Origin: Spirochaetae bacterium HGW-Spirochaetae-4
Lineage (GTDB): Bacteria; Spirochaetota; Spirochaetia; Sphaerochaetales; Sphaerochaetaceae
Direction of reading: 5' to 3'
DNA: 64,000 nucleotides
Assembly (NCBI GenBank): GCA_002839335.1
Contig: PGXU01000003.1
Coordinates: forward strand, 1 to 64,000
A program made the translations under genes and the position numbers. Below, in pieces: positions 9,801 to 17,676 of the stretch. Under the pieces are notes generated by a model. The model saw only the letters and a list, made by a program, of their open reading frames with translations, was not told the origin of the DNA and made no database searches. Position 1 is the first letter of the stretch, and each line of letters opens with the position of its first letter.

Positions 9801-10078
9801 ACCCCTCGTCCGGAACCGTACTCGACGACAAGCGGATATTCTATACCGATCCGTTGCGGGATGTGCTGCACACCGCAACCTCGGATGGAATCGCAGTATC
9901 GGTAGCATTGGTCCAGAACAAGACCGACCGGGTATTGGGAACCTTCCCGGCACCCGCTATGGGGGTGGAGCCGGTGGTGCTGGCCTGGCAACCCTGGAAC
10001 CAACCGACCTTCCGGGAGCGGTTGAAGGAAAGCTACACGCTGCTCCAGGACTATTTCATCACGTTCAAGGAGAATTGA
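6839..10078 (+). CDS. Large membrane-anchored protein with TIM-barrel glycoside-hydrolase-like domain
   Basis: Start MGKKRKKKRTIPGKSHIRLSLLLSIGFILVLLSPWLIWL (TM anchor); GH-like LGANTLRIYTLLDPEFYHAF, AVIAEFGLATGMG (EFG nucleophile-like). Confidence 0.7.
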   Translation: MGKKRKKKRTIPGKSHIRLSLLLSIGFILVLLSPWLIWLSRPTLPLSVLVYNKTVPDTSAKAHVGLGWLLHHFKLHDISGDPFSATTTYRGYHPGESEENRIVPLGPVPEDMDLVYIADTYGIYRNGEGFSRSDHEEGTRNLIYGGMDQTDVDTLREFLNRDNPNTVVAEYNTFATPTPDYIQSQLYEMFRATWTGWSGQFVADLSTSGDTPSWIYGIYEQQSGEAWNYTGSGIVIYNTNDEILVLVVGEDLGPNVNQFVYTPAGERTLRLSGSTYYTHLFDIVEPLAGAEVLGEYQLDTTPQGARKLKDFGLETTFPAIIRGTTASHSTYYLAGNWAYSPTPLKFSFLAGVPNLMRRTVQNSLDSENNFYWHIYLPLMQSIFDEAYMRKSFPPGKATATTTSIGQTTMVSRTHGNLLQVWQDEQWKDLFIHGINLGIAMPGKWFTDFPKDKALYYRWLTQIGELGANTLRIYTLLDPEFYHAFLLYNQLHPEQPMWLMQEIWPEEEPHGNDYLDIDYQEEYQKEIVHVIDAVHGNATIAERRGRAWGTYTSDVSAYIVGYLVGRELEPHEVEDTDLLNEGYLFNGDYIRTTAAASPTEAWLAESTDYVLGYEESAYGWQHPVAIVNWPTLDPIEHPSERNEKGEKVNESNDRTTVDINNLLPGPQLKAGLFGAYHIYPNYPDFMNNDPLYDTYEDEFGRFRYGGYLKEFMEHHTAYPAVIAEFGLATGMGNAHFSPDGYHHGSMTELQQGEGIIRMFEAMRTEGYAGGIIFEWMDEWTKKTWTTEPYMVPYDRHILWHNAVDPEQNYGILAYEAIKPKRAAVASSGAGAITHVELRLDASFLHIDMGFTGALDFSKERLLIGLDTFGRELGELLYDKNLTISAPSGMEYLVVIDGKETSRLLAIPPANGSQYKFSTYEGLEMRGLFESMRKLTNKARALQDGTPIPARYEDASKLHHGKLIGSTNHWKIEGNTLSLRIPWTRINVSDPSSGTVLDDKRIFYTDPLRDVLHTATSDGIAVSVALVQNKTDRVLGTFPAPAMGVEPVVLAWQPWNQPTFRERLKESYTLLQDYFITFKEN

Positions 10079-10081
10079 CCT

Positions 10082-12112
10082 ATGGACCTATCGAAACCGA
10101 TTCCCGTGACCGAAGGCCTCTGGTGGGTAGGTTCGGGAGGAACACACAACAACCTCCAATGCAACCCCTATCTGTTGATCCAAGGTGGAAGCGCAATCCT
10201 GTTCGACCCCGGTTCGGTCCTGGATTTCGACACGGTAGCCGAAAAAGTCTCATCCCTGGTTCCGATATCGGAGCTGGAAGCCATAGTCTGCAGCCACCAG
10301 GACCCGGACCTCTGCTCGGCGTTGCCCCTGTTCGAGAAAGCCGGGTTTACCGGTCCGATCTGTTGCCATAAGCGGGCCGCCGCCATCATCACCTACTATG
10401 GCGTACAAAATCCCTTCTACCCGATCGACCTGCACGAATACGCCTACACCCTGAAGGACGGCACAGCAATCACCTTCATCTTCGCCCCCTACCTCCACTT
10501 CCCCGGAGCGATCATGAGCTACCTGCCCATACAGAAGGTCCTTGTCTCGGGCGACCTGTTCGGATCGGTCACCTCGCAGTGGCACCTGTTCGCCGAGAGC
10601 GGATACGAGGAAGGCATGAAAGCCTTCCATGAAGCCTACATGCCATCGCACGATATCCTCAAACCCGTCATGGACCAGCTCGAACACTACGACATCATGA
10701 TAATATGCCCTCAACACGGATCGATTATCAAAACAGAGATACCCTACCATATCCAACTGTTGCGCGATCTTCCCTGCGGAATATTCCTCGAGCCGGTACG
10801 GAAGAACCTTCTGGACGCAGGTGGACACCTCGCCTTGTGCAACCAGATCGTCAAACGGTACGTAGCCATGTTCGGCGCAAAGGAAGTCCGCGAAGCCCTG
10901 GTAAAATCACCCTTCGTCTTCAACGCGAAAAACAAGGCAATCCAAAGCACCAAACTGGCCGAACAGGAGATATGGGATGCCTTTTTCGACCTGATCCATG
11001 AGCGCAAGGGCATGGGGTGGATAACCGTGGTCGCTCCCGCGGTCGAACTCATGAGCAAGGAGTACTCGATCGCACTGCCCGACGTATTCCGTACCCTGGT
11101 GTTCGATGCGATCAGGAACCTCGATACCCGGGATTCCAAGATGCAGGAGTTGGAATCGGCCCGGTTGAACCTCGAGGAGAAGTTGAAGCATATGGAAGAG
11201 AGCCTCTACAAGGATACGGTTACCGGATTGTACAACGAGGAGTTCCACCGACTGTTCGTACACGAAGCCATGGCCGCGATCGCCGATGATGGCAAAGCCC
11301 TCACCTTCCTCATGATAAGCATCGACAACCTTTCTGCGATCAATCTCGATTTCGGCAGCGCCGAAGGAAACGCGACCTTGCGGAACCTCGCGATGGTCAT
11401 CAAGCGACACATCGAACCGACCAGCCACCTCTTCCGTCTCTCCGGTGGCGTCTTCGGTATCCATTGCATGGACCTGGACAAGGACGAAGTGATCCGGCGG
11501 GCAGAAACCATGCGCACCACCATTGCGGAATCGGATATCTTCATCGTCCCCATAACCGTATCCATCGGCATGTTCAACACCACCGAAATTCCCCAATCGG
11601 TCATGGGAGACCTTGAACAGATGGTCGAACTGACCATGCAAACCGCCCGTTATCGCTTGAAGTTGGCCCAGAAGCAAGGTGGAGGCATGCTAGTCCATGC
11701 TTCGAACACCGCGAATGTGGGCAATACCATATTCACCATCCTCCTAATCGACGAACCGGGTCTGGGCCGCGACATTATCCGACGGGCATTGGAGCAGAAC
11801 CACTACCGTGTTGTTGTCGCGGACAATGGTCTCGAGGGGCGGCGATTCGTGGAGGAGGAGCGTCCCGATATCATAATCAGCGAGCTGATGATACCGAAGG
11901 TGAGTGCCTTGACCCTACGCAAGGAGCTGCTCGCCAAACCATCGACCAGGAAAATCCCCTTTCTCCTCATGTCCTCGATCAAGAATGAAAGCACCATCGG
12001 CCGGGCATTGGAAGTCAACATCTCCCACTTCTTCTGGCGCCCGGTCATGTTGGTGGAGCTGCTTGGAGTCGTCAATCTGATCGCAAACAGACTCCAGATC
12101 CAAGGAAATTGA
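10082..12112 (+). CDS. Metallo-beta-lactamase/ODP-like domain + degenerate GGDEF + receiver domain protein
   Basis: N-term NPYLLIQGGSAILFDPGS...CSHQDPDLC...HFPGAI...VSGDLFGS...CPQHGSI; GGDEF-like VTGLYNEEFHR...RLSGGVFGI; REC-like TILLIDEPGLGRDIIRRALE...PDIIISELMIPKVSA. Confidence 0.8.
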   Translation: MDLSKPIPVTEGLWWVGSGGTHNNLQCNPYLLIQGGSAILFDPGSVLDFDTVAEKVSSLVPISELEAIVCSHQDPDLCSALPLFEKAGFTGPICCHKRAAAIITYYGVQNPFYPIDLHEYAYTLKDGTAITFIFAPYLHFPGAIMSYLPIQKVLVSGDLFGSVTSQWHLFAESGYEEGMKAFHEAYMPSHDILKPVMDQLEHYDIMIICPQHGSIIKTEIPYHIQLLRDLPCGIFLEPVRKNLLDAGGHLALCNQIVKRYVAMFGAKEVREALVKSPFVFNAKNKAIQSTKLAEQEIWDAFFDLIHERKGMGWITVVAPAVELMSKEYSIALPDVFRTLVFDAIRNLDTRDSKMQELESARLNLEEKLKHMEESLYKDTVTGLYNEEFHRLFVHEAMAAIADDGKALTFLMISIDNLSAINLDFGSAEGNATLRNLAMVIKRHIEPTSHLFRLSGGVFGIHCMDLDKDEVIRRAETMRTTIAESDIFIVPITVSIGMFNTTEIPQSVMGDLEQMVELTMQTARYRLKLAQKQGGGMLVHASNTANVGNTIFTILLIDEPGLGRDIIRRALEQNHYRVVVADNGLEGRRFVEEERPDIIISELMIPKVSALTLRKELLAKPSTRKIPFLLMSSIKNESTIGRALEVNISHFFWRPVMLVELLGVVNLIANRLQIQGN

Positions 12113-12115
12113 CCT

Positions 12116-14980
12116 ATGGGAACCACTTTCGCCATCATCCTGACGTTGACAGTCCTTGCGCTGGACCTCATCCTCTTTCTCTTGACCTTCATCTTGAAGG
12201 CCTTTCGGAAGATCCGTAGCCGCCGGCAACAAAAACATGACCGGTATATCGAAGAACAGCTGCTCGCCGGTGAGATAGATGACGAACGGATAGAGCCCGA
12301 CGACCTGTTTTCCCTCTACAAGCGGCTGCAGGAAGCGGTTTCCATACCGATGGAACGTCAGGAATGCATAGCACGGATGCTCTTGGACAGCTACCTACCG
12401 AAGCGGTACATGAAGCAACTCCAATCCCGGTTCCGGTTGAAAAGGATCGAAGCCGCCGCAAACCTCAGATACCTGCAGCGGGAGGACATACAGCAAGCCC
12501 TCCTGGCCGCCTTGCGCACCGAGCGTGATACGACGGTCGCCCTGTACATCGGCCAGGCACTGGCGATCCAAAAGGATACCAGGGCGATAATCCCCTTGAT
12601 CTCCCATATCAGAAGGAGCAGCCCGTGGATGGCCGGACGGTTGCGCTCTATCCTGTACACCTACGAGGAGAAGCTCCTTCCGTATCTGCTGCGAAGGGTG
12701 AAGAACACTAGGCGTTACATGCAGCAGATCATCTGCGGCTTCGCCATCGCGCATCCGTCGGAACAGTTGCGGGACTATCTGGTCGAACTTGGCCAATCGG
12801 AACGGACAGGAACCAGACGACTTGCCCTCAAGGCCCTCCGCAAGCATTTTCCCGAAGAACTGATCCGGGAGCCGTTCACCTCGAGTAAGAAGAACGATAT
12901 CCTGGTGGCCGTCATCCACGCGATTTCCATCCTCCCGGGCAAGCATCGCATAGCTACCATCCTCACATTCTCCCGCCGCAAGGCGTTGCATGAGCATATC
13001 GTACAAAACCTCTCGGACATGACCTACCGGGAACCGGCGGTGCTCGGCGATATACTGGCACACTTCAAGCACACCAAATCGAGCAGGAACAAGGAACTGT
13101 TGGCAAAAGTACTCGATCGGCGCATCGAGTATTACCTCGTGCAGATCGCAGGACCCCTGCACGACCAGATAGTCGAACTGATCAGGGAACTGGTTCGGGT
13201 GAAACAGACTAGCGGCATCATATTCTTCCTCAACCGCAACCAGGAACCGTCGATCGAAAAAGCCATCGTCCAAACCCTACGTCCATTGATGAAGAAGAAC
13301 CAGACCTTGCATATGCAAATCGTGCAATACCTCGACGCACGGCTGGTCAAGGAATTCAAGATCAGGTTCGCCAAGAAATATCGCGACACACCGGCACCCC
13401 ACGCCGAACCACCCCAGCGCCTCCGTCTGGCACTTACCCTTATCGGCATACTCCTGCTGTTTCCCCTGGTCATCCTTGCCAGCGAGTTCACCACCCTGGT
13501 CAGCCTCTCATGGCAAGAAATCGGGCGGCTGTATGTGGTGCGGTTCAACTACCTGCTGGTCTACTACTCGGTCACCATCAACCTCATCTACCTACTCGTC
13601 CTCACCATTTCGGTGCGTGGAGCCCAGGTCCAGGCGCGCCTATGGGACTGCAAGGACACACGGCTCCTCTATACCGACCAATTGCTGCCCGCGGTATCGA
13701 TCATAGCCCCGGCCTACAATGAGGCAGGCAATATCATCGAGAGCGTCAATTCCCTGCTCAACCAACGCTACCCCGACTTCGAGCTGATCGTCGTCAACGA
13801 CGGTTCCAAGGACGAGACCCTGAACACATTGATCAAATACTTCAACCTGGAGAAACGGGACCGGCTTATTCCGAGAAGACTCAACACCCGACCGATCCGC
13901 GGTATCTATACCAACAAGAATATCCCCAACCTCATCATCGTCGACAAGGTGAACGGAGGAAAAGCCGATTCGCTCAACCTCGGGTTGAACGTCGCCAGCA
14001 AGGAATTCTTCTGCGGGATCGATGCCGACTCCCTGCTGGAACCGGAAGCACTGCTCAAAGCAGTATCGGCGATGATCGATTCACACGAGGAGACGATAGC
14101 CACCGGGGGGAACATCTGCCCGGTCAACGGCTGCACCGTCGAACTCGGCTCGCTGGATGCGGTCTCCTTGCCGAAAAACTTCCTCGCCCGCCTGCAATCG
14201 CTTGAATATATGCGGGCGTTCATGTCGGGAAGAGTCGGTTGGTCGCATATGAACCTGTTGCTGATCATCAGCGGGGCATTCGGCGTATTCAACCGGGAGC
14301 GCACCATACAGACCGGCGGATACCTGACAAAAAGCGGCAAATACCGCAAGGACACCGTCGGCGAGGATATGGAACTGGTCGTACGGCTCTCGCGGTACAT
14401 GCGCGAGCTGAAAAAACCGTATCGGGTGAAATATGCATTCAACGCGAACTGCTGGACCGAAGTACCCGAATCATGGAAGACACTGCACCGCCAACGGGAC
14501 CGGTGGCATCGTGGCCTTGTCGATATACTGCTGTTCCACAGTGCCATGATCGCCAATCCCCGCTACGGGCGATTGGGCGTGGTCGGCATGTCCTACTACT
14601 TCATCTTCGAGTTGGTCGGGCCATTCATCGAAGCCCAGGGGCTGTTGCTGGTGGTCCTCTCGATCTTCCTGGGGATCATCAACCTGCCCATTGCCCTATT
14701 GCTGTTCACAGCGACCATCCTCTTGGGTATCCTGGTCAGCATATCGTCGGTCCTGGTGAACGAACTCGACCATGAGATGTATGCTACCGACGATGTCCTG
14801 CGTCTGCTCGGCATGGCTATCCTGGAGAATTTCGGTATACGCCAGATCATCAGCCTCTGGCGGGTCGGCGGCTTCTTCAGTGCCATGCGGAAGAACAGGG
14901 GATGGGGAACCCAGGTGCGCAAGGGCTTCGGTTCCCCCAAGCCGGTCAAGGCTTCCAGCGCTCATATGAAAAAGCATTGA
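12116..14980 (+). CDS. Processive family-2 glycosyltransferase (cellulose/PNAG/hyaluronan synthase type) with N-terminal HEAT-like repeat region
   Basis: GT2 motifs IVVNDGSKDET, NGGKADSLNLGL...GIDADS, VGEDMELVVRL, HRQRDRWHRG (QxxRW); flanking TM helices; about 400 aa alpha-repeat-like N-terminus. Confidence 0.85.
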   Translation: MGTTFAIILTLTVLALDLILFLLTFILKAFRKIRSRRQQKHDRYIEEQLLAGEIDDERIEPDDLFSLYKRLQEAVSIPMERQECIARMLLDSYLPKRYMKQLQSRFRLKRIEAAANLRYLQREDIQQALLAALRTERDTTVALYIGQALAIQKDTRAIIPLISHIRRSSPWMAGRLRSILYTYEEKLLPYLLRRVKNTRRYMQQIICGFAIAHPSEQLRDYLVELGQSERTGTRRLALKALRKHFPEELIREPFTSSKKNDILVAVIHAISILPGKHRIATILTFSRRKALHEHIVQNLSDMTYREPAVLGDILAHFKHTKSSRNKELLAKVLDRRIEYYLVQIAGPLHDQIVELIRELVRVKQTSGIIFFLNRNQEPSIEKAIVQTLRPLMKKNQTLHMQIVQYLDARLVKEFKIRFAKKYRDTPAPHAEPPQRLRLALTLIGILLLFPLVILASEFTTLVSLSWQEIGRLYVVRFNYLLVYYSVTINLIYLLVLTISVRGAQVQARLWDCKDTRLLYTDQLLPAVSIIAPAYNEAGNIIESVNSLLNQRYPDFELIVVNDGSKDETLNTLIKYFNLEKRDRLIPRRLNTRPIRGIYTNKNIPNLIIVDKVNGGKADSLNLGLNVASKEFFCGIDADSLLEPEALLKAVSAMIDSHEETIATGGNICPVNGCTVELGSLDAVSLPKNFLARLQSLEYMRAFMSGRVGWSHMNLLLIISGAFGVFNRERTIQTGGYLTKSGKYRKDTVGEDMELVVRLSRYMRELKKPYRVKYAFNANCWTEVPESWKTLHRQRDRWHRGLVDILLFHSAMIANPRYGRLGVVGMSYYFIFELVGPFIEAQGLLLVVLSIFLGIINLPIALLLFTATILLGILVSISSVLVNELDHEMYATDDVLRLLGMAILENFGIRQIISLWRVGGFFSAMRKNRGWGTQVRKGFGSPKPVKASSAHMKKH

Positions 14981-15728
14981 GGGTCATCGCGACAGGCTTT
15001 TCGGGTTCTTTCCCCTGGAACAACCATAGGTTGATCCTGAAGCGTACCCTTCCCTCGGACGGCGGTGTACCGGCGAACGTCCACCGGTTCATGAAATTGC
15101 CACTTGCCTCGGGCGAATCGGGATCGACCCGGCCATGGTAGCTGGAGAACTCCAGGAGATCCGGCTTCCAGACGATCCGGTGCGTGGTGGTGTTTCCCTG
15201 CAATTTCGGATCGAACACCACAATCCGTTCCGGCGAAGTATAGGGTTGGACCACATATTGGAACTTGGTCCCATCCTCGGCTCCCCAGGCGGCGAACTCG
15301 ACATCTATCTCCCGGTTGAACTCTTCGGGAGCCGTATCCCAGGTGAAAAAGCCCGCCACCACCGCCGGATCATAACTGCGGGCATCGGTTTCTACCGTGA
15401 ACGTATAGGTTCCGTATCCGACGCGTGAGCGCGTGAATATCTCGGTAGCGTACCAGTGCTCCCCCTGCTTGCCGATTGTCAGATGCATCCCACGGTCATC
15501 CACCCACACCGCCTCCGGTGATGAAGAATAATAGTTGGGTCCCGGCGCCACCGGTGCAGTCGAAGACTTGATCCGCCACTTCAGTCCACCGAAATCCAAT
15601 TCCCTCGGACCGGTGTTGATTTCCGGCAATCCGGTTGCCGCCGAGACACACGATGTCAGGGAGACAAGCAACCCCACGAGTCCCAACAAGCGACTCCAGC
15701 GGAACCTGCGATACACGGGTTCTCCCAT
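14946..15728 (-). CDS. GH16-like (beta-glucanase/laminarinase fold) lipoprotein
   Basis: Lipobox LLVSLTSC; catalytic-like REIDVEF (EIDxE); FSSYHGRVDPDSP...RFRINLWLF. GTG at 15737 is an alternative start. Overlaps the GT2 3' end by 35 bp. Confidence 0.75.
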   Translation of the reverse strand: MGEPVYRRFRWSRLLGLVGLLVSLTSCVSAATGLPEINTGPRELDFGGLKWRIKSSTAPVAPGPNYYSSSPEAVWVDDRGMHLTIGKQGEHWYATEIFTRSRVGYGTYTFTVETDARSYDPAVVAGFFTWDTAPEEFNREIDVEFAAWGAEDGTKFQYVVQPYTSPERIVVFDPKLQGNTTTHRIVWKPDLLEFSSYHGRVDPDSPEASGNFMNRWTFAGTPPSEGRVRFRINLWLFQGKEPEKPVAMTLNAFSYERWKP

Positions 15729-15737
15729 AGTCGGCAC

Positions 15738-16646
15738 CTACCTTCCCGTAATCCTCAGCATATGCTGCACGAATACATCGGAACTATAGTTCTCCACATT
15801 GAACGCGTTGATATTCATCAGATCCATCGAACTGGCGAACACCGCTCCCGGCTTGGACGTCCTCACAGCCAGATACCCGCTCTCCCTAGCCGCCTCCAAC
15901 ACCTGCTTGTCGCCCGAACCGCTACCGAACGGCAATGCGATGGCGATCACCGCGCTACCCAGTTCCAGCTCGATGATCCGCTTGGACTCACGCATCTCAT
16001 ACAGGACTTCATCGGCAGGCAACTCGCCCAACGGACGATGCGTCAACGAGTGCGAGCCGAAGGAGAACAACTTCTCCCCCCGGACATTCCGGTAGCGGTC
16101 CATTTCCCTCACCTGGTCCCAATCCATGTACCCGACCTGACCGATATACGTCGGTACCAAAAAGAATGTCGCCGGTATGTCGAAGGCTTTCAGCAATGGA
16201 TACACAATGGCATAAATCGACAAGTCTCCATCATCGAAGGTGACCACAGTCGCATCTGTGGCTATCGTTTTGGTTCCATTATGGATATCGACCAGGTCCT
16301 GAAAACCCAGGAAGGCATATTTGCGCTTCAGATATCCGAGATCCGATTCAAAGTTGTACAGATCCCGATTGTAGATATTTCCGGTCCTGCCGAACACGAT
16401 ATTGTGGTACAACACCGGCACGATCTTGGGGTCCTTCCGTTTGGGAGGATTCGAAACCGCAACCGGTTGTGCGGCGACCGCCCACAACGAGTCGCCGGCC
16501 GCCTCCGGTCTCCAATACCTGACTTGCGGTGCCGCCTCCTCATACGCGAGGCCAGATGAACTTTCCGCCACCAAGGGAGAAAGCGCTGCGAAGAGGCCTA
16601 TGACACCGTATACGAACCGTACCCATTTCCTTGAAAACAACCGCAT
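15738..16646 (-). CDS. Polysaccharide deacetylase family protein (PgaB/IcaB-like CE4)
   Basis: VPVLYHNIVFG, VVTFDDGDLSIYAIVYPLLKAFDIPATFFLVPTYIG, FSFGSHSLTHRPL. Confidence 0.88.
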   Translation of the reverse strand: MRLFSRKWVRFVYGVIGLFAALSPLVAESSSGLAYEEAAPQVRYWRPEAAGDSLWAVAAQPVAVSNPPKRKDPKIVPVLYHNIVFGRTGNIYNRDLYNFESDLGYLKRKYAFLGFQDLVDIHNGTKTIATDATVVTFDDGDLSIYAIVYPLLKAFDIPATFFLVPTYIGQVGYMDWDQVREMDRYRNVRGEKLFSFGSHSLTHRPLGELPADEVLYEMRESKRIIELELGSAVIAIALPFGSGSGDKQVLEAARESGYLAVRTSKPGAVFASSMDLMNINAFNVENYSSDVFVQHMLRITGR

Positions 16647-16713
16647 GGAACTTCCTTATCCGACTGTCCAACTATACGGACGATGCCGCACAGCGGCAAG
16701 TGGAAACGTACCT

Positions 16714-17574
16714 TCATACCCTGTAATAGCGAATGTCCGATTGTATCTCGAATCCCAACCGCAGGTACAACCTGAATGCGTTGGCATTGGTGCTGTTGAC
16801 ATCCAACACCACCTTCAGATCGTCGCGGGGTTGTGCATGCAGGATTTTCGTCAGGAATTCACGCCCATATCCACGGCCTTGGAACCGGGGGTCCACCGCA
16901 ACCGTATTCACCGAGCGGGCACCTGCGGATGTACTGATGAAGCACACGGCCACAAGATCGGTGCCGACACTGCCCACATACCCCTCGCGCTGCACGGCGA
17001 TCATGCTTGTCTCGATGAACTGCCTGGACTCGGCGAGCGGATCGCCGTACGCCGCGGCACAAATCTCGGCCATGCGTGGCACATCCGTATCTGTGGCCAC
17101 CCTGACCGCCACATCGCCCTCCACATACGCAGGCAAACCACGGGACAGTCCCATGGTGTACTCGCTGAACAGTTCTGTGGTCGCACGGGTACGGACGAAC
17201 GATGCTCCGGAAATCGATTTGGCATCACATATCAAAATCCGGGATGCCACCCGATACCTGTCCAAAACCTCGATAGCGTTGGCAAGCAATGCCGAACCGA
17301 TTCCGCATCTGCGATGGTCGGCATGCACACACAGGGCAATCTCCCCCTCATCGGCCTTGGGTGCGAATACCGTTGCCGCACCGACAAGAAGCTTACCGGT
17401 ATAGGCGAGGAAATAGCAGTCCATTTCCTTGTCATGGTTGAGCACATGGTCGAACGAAATCGCGGAAACGATACCGGTTCCATCCTCGACCGACTCCACG
17501 AGAGCTTCGATTTCCTGCAACACGTCGGCTGCAGGACTATTGAACGAGACGAACTCGAATCCTTCTTTGCACAT
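16714..17574 (-). CDS. GNAT N-acetyltransferase, probably two tandem GNAT domains
   Basis: ALCVHADHRRCGIGSALLANAIE and VAVDPRFQGRGYGREFLTKIL...VNSTNANAFRLYLRLGFE. Confidence 0.8.
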   Translation of the reverse strand: MCKEGFEFVSFNSPAADVLQEIEALVESVEDGTGIVSAISFDHVLNHDKEMDCYFLAYTGKLLVGAATVFAPKADEGEIALCVHADHRRCGIGSALLANAIEVLDRYRVASRILICDAKSISGASFVRTRATTELFSEYTMGLSRGLPAYVEGDVAVRVATDTDVPRMAEICAAAYGDPLAESRQFIETSMIAVQREGYVGSVGTDLVAVCFISTSAGARSVNTVAVDPRFQGRGYGREFLTKILHAQPRDDLKVVLDVNSTNANAFRLYLRLGFEIQSDIRYYRV

Positions 17575-17620
17575 ACCCTATAATGGCCCCATACGAGCTT
17601 GTTCGCCAAGTCAAATTTTT

Positions 17621-17635
17621 TGCAAATCACTTGCA
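17621..17635. promoter_or_regulatory. Candidate Zur/Fur-family operator
   Basis: Perfect-arm palindrome TGCAA-ATCAC-TTGCA upstream of znuA; overlaps a plausible -35 (TTGCAT 17631-17636) with -10-like TATATT at 17654-17659 (17 bp spacer). Confidence 0.5.
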
Positions 17636-17676
17636 TTTTCGATTCCGAATACCTATATTCATATCAAGGAGACACC

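Noticed and set aside
14946-14980. Overlapping 3' ends of GT2 and GH16-like genes as an error
   Set aside because: Both reading frames are well supported to their stops; convergent overlaps also occur at 20707-20769 and 62381-62412, so this is normal compact packing.
16402-17583. 393-aa plus-strand ORF
   Set aside because: Antisense to deacetylase and GNAT genes, both with clear motifs.
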